From: Bimastos eiseni
Taxonomy: Eukaryota; Annelida; Clitellata; Crassiclitellata; Lumbricidae
DNA: 64,000 nt
Assembly (NCBI GenBank): GCA_959347315.1
Contig: OY365810.1
Coordinates: forward strand, 6,611,782-6,675,781
Direction of reading: 5' to 3'
The notes under the pieces are model-generated. The model was given only the letters and a program-made list of their open reading frames with translations. It searched no databases and had not been told where the DNA came from. The position numbers and the translations under genes are program-made. Shown piece after piece: positions 35,762-49,100 of the stretch (positions are counted from its first letter, which is position 1; each line of letters opens with the position of its first letter).

Positions 35762-36280
35762 CTATCAATCTACTGTAAGAGTGACCCTGATTATAAGATT
35801 TTTGTCCTTTAAGGGTTTCTGTTAGTCCCTATTGACTCCCACTCCCAGCTAATTGTCAACATTTTGTACTATTTGTGTTTGTTACTTGGAGACAATAAAA
35901 AACAATTGATTATGGTTATGGTTATAATCTGGTCTGTTGGATCTCCTGTGTCCAATCAATGACGAGCTTTTTCTGGACATACGACAAAGACACTGCTACA
36001 ACTTACAAACTCAATACTACTCTGGAGGTACGATAAACGGTGTCTGGAAGCAGAAGATATGACAGTGAGTTTTTGATGAATTGCTTTAAAACGACATATG
36101 GTATCTCTTAGTTATTTGAACTGAAGAAAGATAACATATTGCCCGCTACATATCAACCCTAAACGCATTTTCGAAAAAGTGGAGATACGTGTACAACAAG
36201 ATAATTGTCACACGACGTTTTGTTTATTAGGGAAAAAATTGAAAAAATAAATTTTGTACTGAAAAATAACCTATTTCAGG

Positions 36281-36392
36281 ATGATCGCAAAAATGGTAAA
36301 TGCGAATCCATCTCGTGATCAACTGGCACACTTGTGGCAGTCGGTTGAGTACATAATAACGACACCAGGAACGGAATCGCATTCAATAACAA
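36281..36392 (+). CDS. Variant first coding exon of the CARD-NHL family, unit R1
   Basis: Preceded by an acceptor (CTATTTCAG), it begins with ATG and encodes MIAKMVNANPSRDQLAHLWQ and onward to TTPGTESHSIT. It ends in phase 1 before a GTAGGC donor. It parallels gene 1 exon 1 (17990-18101) in length (112 nt), phase and most residues. Diverged family intron sequence follows (about 36860-36950). No CARD exon follows within the unit, so it is an orphan unless spliced to copy 3. Confidence 0.6.
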
Positions 36393-36959
36393 GTAGGCTG
36401 GCACGTGGGCCTGCCTCATTAAATGCGACAGTTTTATTAGGATATATTTATGCAATTTATATACTCGCTGTTTATTCAAAGGCTTCTGTGCTCTGAGCTC
36501 ACGACACGTCACACATGAAAATGGATATCTGAGAAATAAATATTCCATGTAATCTATTAAACTTGAAGAAAAAAACAGTCGCTGCATGACTGACCTATGC
36601 AGACGATGATATTCATAATTGATTTCTTGTCCAATCATTCTTTTTCAGTTCATGTTTATACCATGTCTCGTTCTAGTTTACTAATACTATTGTAGTTCTA
36701 ACCAAGATACCAATGTATCGTTCCAATCATCACGCTGTTAGAATTATAATTATGACTACAAGCGTCATAATGTAGATCAAAATATTTTGTCAATAGCAAT
36801 CACATGGCTTCAAACCTATAGTTTTTCAATGAAAGTTAGTCCATGAATAATGCAGGATTTCATTTTCTCAGTGGTAGAAGTCGCATGTTTCAATGTATGT
36901 GCTTTGTTTTGATATTGAAAATTATTTCCCACCGCTTTTAGCTTATAGTTATATATGTA

Positions 36960-37714
36960 ACAGTTTTGTTTATCAAAATTCTAAGCTATGGTAACTAACA
37001 TCACATAGCACATAAGTATTTTAAGAAGTATGCTAGATACTTAACTAACTTAGCTAGCCTTATCTAAGCTACCATTCGTCCACTGCCGCAGCAGATCTGC
37101 CAAGGGTATCTTAATTTGCCTAGAATGCCCTAATCCTTCTGGAGGAGGGGATCAAATATTAAATGGGCCATGAGTTTGTGCTTGAAGAGGTGTAGAGTAG
37201 ATGCTAGTAAAATGTCAGTCGGGATTTCGTTCCATATTTTAGGTCCTGTACATCTAATAGCAAATTTGCGAGTATTGGTACGTGCATATGCAAGCTGGTA
37301 CTTATTAGCGCACCTGGTAGGATACGAGTGTACCATGTGTCCTTCTTTAAAGTAGTTTTCATGACCCCAGGGTAGCAGTCCATGTTTAGAGCGGAACACA
37401 ATAACAGCAATTTGTAGAGTAGTTATCTGATGGACCGTCAATATTTTAAAATTTTTATATGCTCCAGTCGTAGATGCGGTTCCGGCGAAGCCAGCTACGA
37501 AGCGCACTGCTCGTTTTTGAAGTAGTACTAGCTTTTTAAGTTTCGAAGGATAGGTAGAAGCCCAGATGGCATTGCAGTATGAGAGATATGGATAGACCAT
37601 TGAGTAATATAATTGGGTTCTTATGGTTGGTGGTAATAGATAAGAAGCTCTTTTTAGGGCCCCCACGTTCTTGATGATAATGAGTAAAACACTGTCCGAT
37701 TTTAACTGTGTTGT
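36960..37714 (-). mobile_element. LINE 3' fragment, unit 2
   Basis: Same frame as in unit 1 (coding part 37130-37714), duplicated with the unit. Its 3' UTR is cut at the unit boundary. Confidence 0.8.
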
Positions 37715-37844
37715 TTAGGGTAAGCAGTATAGCCTACATCTACACAAAATCTATCGTGACAGGTGGATTTATGCCACCGAGTATGCCTACACGTTTGCAC
37801 GAACAGCATCTTCTTAATAGGCTTACAAACAGGACATGTGCATG

Positions 37845-37896
<52 letters not shown>

Positions 37897-38347
37897 TTGA
37901 CACTGAGAAATGTCTGTCATCAAAACAATTACTATTCCCCTTTAATATTAATAGAAATAGTTTCGTTTGGAATGACGTCTGATGCGTTAATCTAACAATA
38001 TAGTTGTTGGTTTCCTATCGAGATTTCTCATAAGCGATTCGCAAGTGTGCAATAAGCAGAAAGGCAACACTTCCTGACGATGTAGACCCTGCAGCTTTAT
38101 TGCTGCTTTGTTGCTGCTTTATTGCTGCTTTATTGCTGCTTCATTGCTGCAATGCGACGACAAGCGACATTTCGTCGCGTGAGAATTATCTTGGCGAATA
38201 TCCAAAATACAAAATTATTAACGAGTGTTTTCGTATAAGTGTTCATAGATATAGTGAGAATTTTTAAAGGAAAAGTCTTTTAAGTGTCTGGATAAACCAC
38301 ACTAAATGCTAATGTATTTTTATAACTAGACGGCTGCAACTATCAAT

Positions 38348-39221
38348 CAGGGATGTGGTCTCGACATCGCGGTCTTGGTCTCGAGACCGGAAAACTGCGG
38401 TCTTGGTCTCGAATGCGTCGGTCTTGGGCTTGGTCTCGGACCATCGGTCTTAGTCTCGGTCTTGGTCTCGAATGCGTCGGTCTTGGTCTCGGACCATCGG
38501 TCTTGGTCTCGGTCTTGGTCCAGAATGCGTCGTTCTTGGTCTTAAAGAAATGGTCTTGGGATTGGTCTCCGTCTTAAATTAGCGTTTTTGATCATTTACC
38601 GTATAATAGAGCAATGTTTAGATGTTTGACGGTTATTTTAGATTATTGGAGACACCGGATGCTTAGGCTTCACGCGATTTTTGGCGTGCTGACCATCTTT
38701 ATATACATGCTACTACGGGCAGAAAAAAATGCATTTGCAACGGAGCCAGCAACTTAAAAATTTGCTTTCACAAATTTCAAGGTTTTGGAACAATCTATGT
38801 GGTTGCCCTGTTCGGCCAAGTGTAGACACTGTTAACCTACAATTCCGAGGTCCGTGGCACAAGTACACCATTCAAACAGAACGTTAATCTACTTGTTTAG
38901 TATATACCCATCGTAAACTGTAAGTAGTTTTTAGCGTGATTTTCTCAGGCAGAAGCCAAGGGGCTGAACCTGTAAAAGCTCAGAGTGGCCAGTAAAACTG
39001 GTTTCTGGACCATTATTCGGATTAATATTCTTCACCAATAAAATTAATGTTTTAGGCGTGTTATTCCAATTTAGCGTCTTAATAAATTGAATTGCTTTAA
39101 AAAGGATCGGTCTTGGTCTTGTTCTCGGACGATCGGTCTCGGTTTTAGTCTTGGTCTAGGACCACTCGGTCTTGGTCTTGGACCTCTTGGTCTTGAGGTT
39201 TTGGTCTCGTACCCAACACTG
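38348..39221. mobile_element. hAT-like element, unit 2
   Basis: Duplicate of 34888-35761, including both CTATCAAT target duplications; spread here by tandem duplication, not by transposition. Confidence 0.88.
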
Positions 39222-39740
39222 CTATCAATCTACTGTAAGAGTGACCCTGATTATAAGATTTTTGTCCTTTAAGGGTTTCTGTTAGTCCCTATTGACTCCC
39301 ACTCCCAGCTAATTGTCAACATTTTGTACTATTTGTGTTTGTTACTTGGAGACAATAAAAAACAATTGATTATGGTTATGGTTATAATCTGGTCTGTTGG
39401 ATCTCCTGTGTCCAATCAATGACGAGCTTTTTCTGGACATACGACAAAGACACTGCTACAACTTACAAACTCAATACTACTCTGGAGGTACGATAAACGG
39501 TGTCTGGAAGCAGAAGATATGACAGTGAGTTTTTGATGAATTGCTTTAAAACGACATATGGTATCTCTTAGTTATTTGAACTGAAGAAAGATAACATATT
39601 GCCCGCTACATATCAACCCTAAACGCATTTTCGAAAAAGTGGAGATACGTGTACAACAAGATAATTGTCACACGACGTTTTGTTTATTAGGGAAAAAATT
39701 GAAAAAATAAATTTTGTACTGAAAAATAACCTATTTCAGG

Positions 39741-39852
39741 ATGATCGCAAAAATGGTAAATGCGAATCCATCTCGTGATCAACTGGCACACTTGTGGCAG
39801 TCGGTTGAGTACATAATAACGACACCAGGAACGGAATCGCATTCAATAACAA
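39741..39852 (+). CDS. Variant first coding exon, unit R2; candidate exon 1 of gene copy 3
   Basis: Identical to 36281-36392. It lies 3.26 kb upstream of the first CARD exon of copy 3 (43116). Its phase-1 donor fits that exon's two leading bases, so splicing would give an intact reading frame. Whether it is used is unknown; the R1 copy is an equivalent alternative. Confidence 0.6.
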
Positions 39853-40419
39853 GTAGGCTGGCACGTGGGCCTGCCTCATTAAATGCGACAGTTTTATTAG
39901 GATATATTTATGCAATTTATATACTCGCTGTTTATTCAAAGGCTTCTGTGCTCTGAGCTCACGACACGTCACACATGAAAATGGATATCTGAGAAATAAA
40001 TATTCCATGTAATCTATTAAACTTGAAGAAAAAAACAGTCGCTGCATGACTGACCTATGCAGACGATGATATTCATAATTGATTTCTTGTCCAATCATTC
40101 TTTTTCAGTTCATGTTTATACCATGTCTCGTTCTAGTTTACTAATACTATTGTAGTTCTAACCAAGATACCAATGTATCGTTCCAATCATCACGCTGTTA
40201 GAATTATAATTATGACTACAAGCGTCATAATGTAGATCAAAATATTTTGTCAATAGCAATCACATGGCTTCAAACCTATAGTTTTTCAATGAAAGTTAGT
40301 CCATGAATAATGCAGGATTTCATTTTCTCAGTGGTAGAAGTCGCATGTTTCAATGTATGTGCTTTGTTTTGATATTGAAAATTATTTCCCACCGCTTTTA
40401 GCTTATAGTTATATATGTA

Positions 40420-41174
40420 ACAGTTTTGTTTATCAAAATTCTAAGCTATGGTAACTAACATCACATAGCACATAAGTATTTTAAGAAGTATGCTAGATAC
40501 TTAACTAACTTAGCTAGCCTTATCTAAGCTACCATTCGTCCACTGCCGCAGCAGATCTGCCAAGGGTATCTTAATTTGCCTAGAATGCCCTAATCCTTCT
40601 GGAGGAGGGGATCAAATATTAAATGGGCCATGAGTTTGTGCTTGAAGAGGTGTAGAGTAGATGCTAGTAAAATGTCAGTCGGGATTTCGTTCCATATTTT
40701 AGGTCCTGTACATCTAATAGCAAATTTGCGAGTATTGGTACGTGCATATGCAAGCTGGTACTTATTAGCGCACCTGGTAGGATACGAGTGTACCATGTGT
40801 CCTTCTTTAAAGTAGTTTTCATGACCCCAGGGTAGCAGTCCATGTTTAGAGCGGAACACAATAACAGCAATTTGTAGAGTAGTTATCTGATGGACCGTCA
40901 ATATTTTAAAATTTTTATATGCTCCAGTCGTAGATGCGGTTCCGGCGAAGCCAGCTACGAAGCGCACTGCTCGTTTTTGAAGTAGTACTAGCTTTTTAAG
41001 TTTCGAAGGATAGGTAGAAGCCCAGATGGCATTGCAGTATGAGAGATATGGATAGACCATTGAGTAATATAATTGGGTTCTTATGGTTGGTGGTAATAGA
41101 TAAGAAGCTCTTTTTAGGGCCCCCACGTTCTTGATGATAATGAGTAAAACACTGTCCGATTTTAACTGTGTTGT
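40420..41174 (-). mobile_element. LINE 3' fragment, unit 3
   Basis: Third copy of the same RT C-terminal frame (coding part 40590-41174), unchanged from unit 2 in translation. Confidence 0.8.
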
Positions 41175-41304
41175 TTAGGGTAAGCAGTATAGCCTACATC
41201 TACACAAAATCTATCGTGACAGGTGGATTTATGCCACCGAGTATGCCTACACGTTTGCACGAACAGCATCTTCTTAATAGGCTTACAAACAGGACATGTG
41301 CATG

Positions 41305-41353
<49 letters not shown>

Positions 41354-41804
41354 TTGACACTGAGAAATGTCTGTCATCAAAACAATTACTATTCCCCTTT
41401 AATATTAATAGAAATAGTTTCGTTTGGAATGACGTCTGATGCGTTAATCTAACAATATAGTTGTTGGTTTCCTATCGAGATTTCTCATAAGCGATTCGCA
41501 AGTGTGCAATAAGCAGAAAGGCAACACTTCCTGACGATGTAGACCCTGCAGCTTTATTGCTGCTTTGTTGCTGCTTTATTGCTGCTTTATTGCTGCTTCA
41601 TTGCTGCAATGCGACGACAAGCGACATTTCGTCGCGTGAGAATTATCTTGGCGAATATCCAAAATACAAAATTATTAACGAGTGTTTTCGTATAAGTGTT
41701 CATAGATATAGTGAGAATTTTTAAAGGAAAAGTCTTTTAAGTGTCTGGATAAACCACACTAAATGCTAATGTATTTTTATAACTAGACGGCTGCAACTAT
41801 CAAT

Positions 41805-42546
41805 CAGGGATGTGGTCTCGACATCGCGGTCTTGGTCTCGAGACCGGAAAACTGCGGTCTTGGTCTCGAATGCGTCGGTCTTGGGCTTGGTCTCGGACCA
41901 TCGGTCTTAGTCTCGGTCTTGGTCTCGAATGCGTCGGTCTTGGTCTCGGACCATCGGTCTTGGTCTCGGTCTTGGTCCAGAATGCGTCGTTCTTGGTCTT
42001 AAAGAAATGGTCTTGGGATTGGTCTCCGTCTTAAATTAGCGTTTTTGATCATTTACCGTATAATAGAGCAATGTTTAGATGTTTGACGGTTATTTTAGAT
42101 TATTGGAGACACCGGATGCTTAGGCTTCACGCGATTTTTGGCGTGCTGACCATCTTTATATACATGCTACTACGGGCAGAAAAAAATGCATTTGCAACGG
42201 AGCCAGCAACTTAAAAATTTGCTTTCACAAATTTCAAGGTTTTGGAACAATCTATGTGGTTGCCCTGTTCGGCCAAGTGTAGACACTGTTAACCTACAAT
42301 TCCGAGGTCCGTGGCACAAGTACACCATTCAAACAGAACGTTAATCTACTTGTTTAGTATATACCCATCGTAAACTGTAAGTAGTTTTTAGCGTGATTTT
42401 CTCAGGCAGAAGCCAAGGGGCTGAACCTGTAAAAGCTCAGAGTGGCCAGTAAAACTGGTTTCTGGACCATTATTCGGATTAATATTCTTCACCAATAAAA
42501 TTAATGTTTTAGGCGTGTTATTCCAATTTAGCGTCTTAATAAATTG
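41805..42546. mobile_element. hAT-like element, unit 3, right end deleted
   Basis: Left end and left subterminal array as in units 1 and 2, but the element stops at the deletion junction near 42546 and lacks the right repeat array and right target duplication. Confidence 0.85.
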
Positions 42547-43115
42547 ATTTCATTTTCTCAGTGGTAGAAGTCGCATGTTTCAATGTATGTGCTTTGTTTT
42601 GATATTGAAAATTATTTCCCACCGCTTTTAGCTTATAGTTATATATGTATTTTAAAGTTGCATTTTTGTGCATAATCACATTGGCGATCAATACGATAAC
42701 AGAATCCATACAATTGCAGTTTTATTACAATACATTTTCACAATTTATGTACTCACTATTTATTCAAAAGATGGGGTCTAAGCTCACCACACGTTACAAT
42801 CAAACTGGATACAGTTGGCAGAATTTATGACTAGGCTATGGCCGTCTTAAATATAGATAACAATGAATACCTTTTCTATAGCGACCGTATGGCCCTTTCT
42901 TTAATGAATTTGGTATTAAGAATAATGTCGGCCTACAGGATTTCAATTTGGCAGTGGTTAAATTCGCATGCTTTAATGCACGTGTCTTATGATATTGAAA
43001 TTTGCTCTAAGCTTAGATAATGGTTACACATAACTGAAAGTTACGTGTAATTATCTGAATTATCGCATTGGCGACCAATACAAATCATACGATAACAGAA
43101 TCCATACAATTGCAG

Positions 43116-46100
43116 CAGAACATGAAAACCTAATCCGAGGACAATACAATCAACTGTTGAATCACTTAACGAGTGTTTCGGAAATCGCCGCACAGATGTT
43201 CCAGGAATTTAAGTTAACCGAAAAAGAACTTGAACACGTTCAACAATTTCAAGCCACTCCAACCAGAGCCAGTGAAGAACTACTAAGTATCATTATTAGA
43301 AAATCTGGAGATGTATACGAGAGCTTTCTTCAAACACTGAAGACAACTAAGCAAGATGACCTATACCAGATGCTAACAATGTCCGTTCAGCAGAGCGACC
43401 AATCAGGTTTGCGTAGTGCTTATTGTCTTACTCTATAATGATGGTAATACAGTCCATCAATTTATTATCCAACAGCGTATGGGTGATCTTTAAATGTAAT
43501 AATATATAAGCTTCCTCATCAAAAGTGGTTGTGCGTTAGACATAATATTTTGATGGCACAAAGTAACAACTTCTAAAATAGTAGGCCTACAATGTAATAG
43601 ATAACTAACTAATTAACCATAGCACATAGATTTGAGTCTGTTACACGTGTGCATACTACGTTCATTAAATCGTTTTATCAACTGTTGCTCATTCTGAGCA
43701 TTCTCAAGAAAATCTTACGAATCATGTGCATCGCAATTGGCTTATTGGTAATACAAAGAAACTACCAAATGAAAAGTTAATTTTTATCTGACGTTTTCTT
43801 TAGGCAGTTTCATCATTTTGCATCAATTTTATTCGATGATTTTCACTGCTTGGAATCCAACTGCGATTAAATTTGTGACGAAGATACTGCGGTTTTCGTT
43901 TGGTCTAAATCGCAGCAGTATTGACTAAGTCATTCAGAACCACTTAAATTTGCATTGACACAACTTTGAGTCTTACGCATAGAAACACGTAACTGTCTTA
44001 TATTTAGTTCTCTGTACTGAAAACGATAATCTTTTCCACAGCAGAATATAAACGTTGTTTGCAATGATCGTAGAAGGTGATGAATGTGCATACCTACCTG
44101 ATCACTGTCGTCTCATTCGTCAAAACTACGTTCGGTTGACAGATTCAATGGATCCTGATCACGGTCTTTTGTCAATCCTGCTCGAAAGATATGTCCTCAC
44201 CTATCGGGAATACGAACACATTCGTTCCTACAAGGATCGATTCAGAAAGAACGAAAAACTTTTGTCTTTTATCATCCGGAAATCTCCATCAGATTTCAAA
44301 CAGTTTCTTGATGCCTTAAGTACAAGTAACCAATCAGAAATCATTAAAATGCTCAAAGACAAAGTGCTTGGTAAGCAGGCCGAGTGAGTCGGAATACTGC
44401 AATTTTTACCTTAGCCATGTCATCGCCAACAGGATTAAAAGAATAGTCCTATCAAATTAGTTAATTTAGAGAATTGCATCTTTGCATAAAAAGTCTAATA
44501 ATATTGTTGAAAAGCAGAAACCTTACAATTCTTTTATAAATTATCAGTGTATGGTTTCACGAAATTAGCGACTCAGGAGACAAAATAAGACCTATGCTTA
44601 TCTGTTGAATCAACGGCCATAGCGAATAATATAAAATGCATGTCAGTGCATTTGTCCTTTCTCGTTTTAATGAGTCAAGTGCGACTTGTTTACTAAGTGG
44701 ACATTAAAACAACTGTCAATAATAATTTCAACATCGCACCATCATCATCATCATCATCAGTTCCTGACGTCAGCCATTTATCGGGTGATGGGTACGATTA
44801 TATGATCTTCAGTTTCCTCGGTCATTTGGCAAGTCGATTGTCCCTATTCGTGTCAGTAGAACTGTATTTGATTGATTGGACAACATCGCCCAATAACTAC
44901 AACATGACTCGTGGAACCCTATACTTTCACCCATTTACTCGACAGCATATTCTGTTAATCGGCGTAAATGCCGAAAAATTAACACAAAATAAACAAATAA
45001 TTTTACTCTGACACTTGTTAGGTTCGAAATGGCTTACGAAGTTTATCTTCACATGAAAGTAAATTCTTCACCCTGTCACCTATAGTTAGAACTTGTGAAA
45101 GTTGTCCGTTATGTGTTATTTTCTACTGAAAGATGCTGAGGGTGAACAGAAGCTAAAAGCGTGGAATGGAAAGACAGAAAGATGCACAAGTTCCTCTGAG
45201 GAAAGAACACCTCCAAATATTCGGCCTAAGCCGAAAATACAACCCCCCTCAAAATCCGCACAGCATGATCTCATACGCATTTCTGTAGTACGTCCTTCAA
45301 AGCATAGTTGTTTGGAATCCGTTGCAGAAAACGATCACAACGCAGTGCAGCATGAAACGGTTAGTAGGTCCATAGCTACATGTATGCCATGTTCCAGCGC
45401 TTGCTTTGGCGCTAGCCATTGGGAATAATAAATATTATAATTTGCATTCAGTGTAAATTTATGCTCCCTATTATCTCTGACAAAGTCAACGCTGGCAAGT
45501 ACAATTTTAGAGGTATATATACATATATATAAATATATATATATATATACATTATAAACCAACAATGATATAACATTATTAAATTCGTCATTTTGTCTCA
45601 GGGTGAAGAACAATACAGTATGAATATGACTTTCATATGTACTGCATGTATATATTTGGTTTGATATGTGCTAATAATGTATTTGCTCAAACATTCTGTC
45701 AGAATAAGCGACGCTTTTCCAAACTAGAAGCTCGATTCAAAAATCTTCAGAATGAATTGCAGACTGAAGTTTCAACTAAACTAACGTCCCATCGGCTGCA
45801 TCGGTCGAGCGACAATGTTTTGAAGATTTGCATTCAGAACATTCTTAAGGGTACGTGATAATTAAAAATATAACAATAGAAGATGAATGTCAACCGATCA
45901 TTAACCTGTAACGCTACACTCACTGCATCGTAAGCTATACACCTTCACGACGCAGTACGTAGGGGGTAAAGGAGATGGAGTAGCAGGTTGAGGAAGAGGA
46001 GACAGGTGGAGAAATAGGAGGCAATAGGACAGTGGAGGAAGAGAAAAGGAAGTGTGGAGGAAGGGTAGGGGAAAATAAGATGGAAAGGGGAGTAGGAGGG

Positions 46101-49100
46101 AGGTGGGCTGGGTGAAGAGAGGAGCGGTAGGGAAAAACGGGTGGGAGGTGAATTGGAAGGATGGGGAAATTGGAAGAAAGGGTCAGGGCAAGTAGAGAAG
46201 AGAGGAAAGGGGGAGTTGGTGTTGAGGGAAATGGAGATAATGGCGGTAAAGAGAATGGCAGAGGTTGAGGGGAGAGGAGATGAGGATGAAGGGGACGAGG
46301 AGGGGTTCATAGGTGACAGGACAATTCGGGCCGGAAATGCAAATGCATAAGGTCCAAAGTCAGAGTAAAGATAAACTCGTAGCAGAAAAGTGTGAGAAAC
46401 TAAGAAAAGGCAGCTGACAATATTGCATCAGTCCAGTCCAGCTTCCATTTAAACTGAATTATTTTCATCACATCCAGCACCAACTTAAGCATGAACCTTT
46501 CACCACATCCAACATCCGTTGAAACGTGAAAAATCCATTGGGAAATGCGTAACGTTCACAACGCTAAATAAATACGCCAAAATACAGGATATGAACTATG
46601 TAATAATTAAATACGTCAAACTGCAGTTTTACCTGGTGAGTTACTCGTTTAGTCAGCACAATTGAGTCGAATTGCGTGTTTTCTAATATCTTGTTAATAA
46701 CACAGTCAACATGGAGACCATGTCACTTCCTTTGCGCGGTTGCTTATTATATATCAGCAACCTCATCCGTCGCCGAAATGTCCTATAGCACCGAATATTG
46801 CGAGCAATACTCCAGTCTCAACGAAAATTCACTTATGTCAACCAGCTGTTGACAAAAGCGACTTAAATTCGTTATCAATTTTAGTTGTTTTTGTTGTAGA
46901 CTCGCAAATGCATAAGGTCCAAAGTCAGAGTAAAGATAAACTCGCAGAAGAAAAGTGTGAGAAACTAAGAAAAGATATTATTCGGGAAAGAGAAAAATTC
47001 GTTTTCTTTCAGAATGAGATTGAGCGAGACAGAGCCGAGGGCGCAGAGCAGCTTACAGTATTGCAAGAAAGAATATATGATTTAGAGAAGAGTCTGAAGT
47101 CCTCAGTAGATGCTAATGTGAACCTCAATAAGAGACTTCAAGAGACTGAACTCATGGCAGAGAGATTGAAGTCACTAAATCGACAGAATGATCAACAATC
47201 TACAGCAAGAGAAAGGCATGCATCAACGCAGTTGACTGAGTTAGTCGACAAATTGAAAATGTATGAGATTGACATTCGTAAACTTTACCGGTTAAAAGAA
47301 GACTTAGAATACAAAGTAAAGACGCACGTTGATTTAGAAACAAGATATTTCCAAGAAAGTTGTGAGCTGAGAGAAACTTGTGAATCTTTAAACACTGCAT
47401 TAGCTTATGCCACGGGCCGCTTACAGCGATTCGAAAAGCAAGAAGTGCCTAAAGAAACTGATAATGGATTAGAAATAGCAGAATCAAAGTTGATATTGCG
47501 TTTGACGGAAACTGAGGCAGAGCTAACGATGACAAGAAAATGCATCAGTGAACTAAAGGCAGAAGGTATGGCGCATTTCATTGTATCATTGTCTCATGCA
47601 GTGATGTTTATTTGTCATGCAGCAGGGGTGTTAAGATAATTTGTGCCGCCCATTTTTCAAATTTCTTGGGAGACAAAATTCAAAAAAGTGGGAGGGCAAA
47701 AAAAATTTTTGCACTTCCCGCAATATTTTTAAATTATGCCCCCACACTTTTCAAAACCTTGTTACACCTCTGTCATGCAGTTACATATAAGTAGGATTAG
47801 GCCTATTATATTTATTGTCACTGAATAAGAAAATTATTATCATAACTAATGTTAAAATTAAATGCTTTGATGTATGAAATTACAGTACTGTTATAGTTGT
47901 CTAGTTTACTATTAGCTTCAAGTGCTAGTATCTCTCATCTGTTAGAAACTGGTCTGTTAGAGCTACCGTACGTGCATCTCATCTGTTAGATGTATAAATA
48001 GAGAGCATAGTTCGCCCTACGAGGATGCGGCTCGAGTGATTTCTTTAGATGGTAATATTTCTAGCCACCATCTTAACAGATTCATTTGAATGTAGTCGCA
48101 GATTGCAGAGCCAAGACTTTTGATCTCGTTCAGAAAATGGAGCAAGAGAGAAATGCGTGGACAGAGGAGAAACAACAGCTCACCAATCGGATAGATGAAC
48201 AGCGCAGATTAATCGGTAAAGCCTAATTGGTCGATTGCTTTGTAAAAGAATAATTTAAACATTTAAACTGGATTAATAAAAAATACACTTGTGTGTTGTT
48301 TTATAATGTCAAAATTTGGGACCTCAAACAGAATAAGGAGCACGAGAGATTGCATGGCTGGAAGAGACAGAATAGGCAGATCAACTAAGCGGCTAGAAAA
48401 GCAGCACAGAATGTGCCACAGATTGTGGTTCGTTGAAGCCGTGCTCTGTGCCAATCAGGTCCAAACGATTGCGTTTAAGCTTTGGAATGATTGCAAAAAG
48501 GCTTCTACTTTGACATGGCGTTTATGAACCACAGTTGCACGCCAAACTCTACGATTTTACATTCTGGACAATACACTTGGGAACTGGACCAGACCTTCTT
48601 AACCGGATTCTGCGCTTCCTTGGATTACTTCTTCGACAACTCATTTCATTTGATGCAGCGCTCATGAATAAGTTGGTGCCCTGCTCTTGTAAACAAAACC
48701 GCAAATAGTACATATTTTATTATAGAAAATGCATCTCGAGACGCGCCGCATTGTCCCCATTATTGTCCAAAAAGAACATGACGCGAGACACCTATATGTA
48801 TCAGTGCTGAATTGTCCCGGACAATCCGGGACATGTGTTAATCCTGGTTTTTAGGTTCGTATAATTTATAAAAAATAAAACACTAATTTTATATATATAT
48901 ATATATATAAGGACATTTGTTATTTTCAGCCGATTTTACAGATAAATACAAGTCAGACCTGGTTTTAGTTCAGACGATCACATCAAAAGCTGCAAAGAAG
49001 AAAAAGAAACAGATCTTTGGATTGGCCGTCTTGGACAGAGAATTATTCGTTGTGGTAGAAGATTATTCAGAAGTTGAAGTCTACAATTCAATTAAACTGA

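Larger units (their letters stand above)
33503..36959. repeat. 3.46 kb tandem unit R1
   Basis: First of three head-to-tail copies. It carries the LINE fragment, an ATT microsatellite, a TTGCTGCTT array (34636-34690), a hAT-like element and a variant first exon of the CARD-NHL gene. Period to the next unit is 3457 bp. Its left boundary (ACAGTTTTG) lies inside the LINE 3' UTR. Confidence 0.95.
36960..40419. repeat. 3.46 kb tandem unit R2
   Basis: Near-identical to R1. Visible differences are the length of the ATT microsatellite and a TACATACAGG versus TACAAACAGG substitution. Period to the third unit is 3460 bp. The second unit lacks the outer LINE tail, confirming that the duplication endpoint was inside the LINE. 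Confidence 0.95.
40420..42650. repeat. 3.46 kb tandem unit R3, internally deleted
   Basis: Matches R1/R2 up to about 42546, then jumps to the terminal ~100 bp of the unit (TTCATTTTCTCAGTGG onward). This removes about 1.23 kb that includes the right end of the hAT-like element and the variant exon 1. It then runs into the original flank rather than another LINE copy. Confidence 0.92.

Noticed and set aside
34893..35812. Trp/Ser/Gly/Leu-rich frames with GLGL repeats
   Set aside because: They cover the GGTCTTGG subterminal arrays of the hAT-like element and are not genes.
36276..36638. Minus-strand 120-codon frame (also at 39736-40098)
   Set aside because: Antisense of the variant first exon and its flank; no motif, and the plus-strand exon is supported by paralogy.
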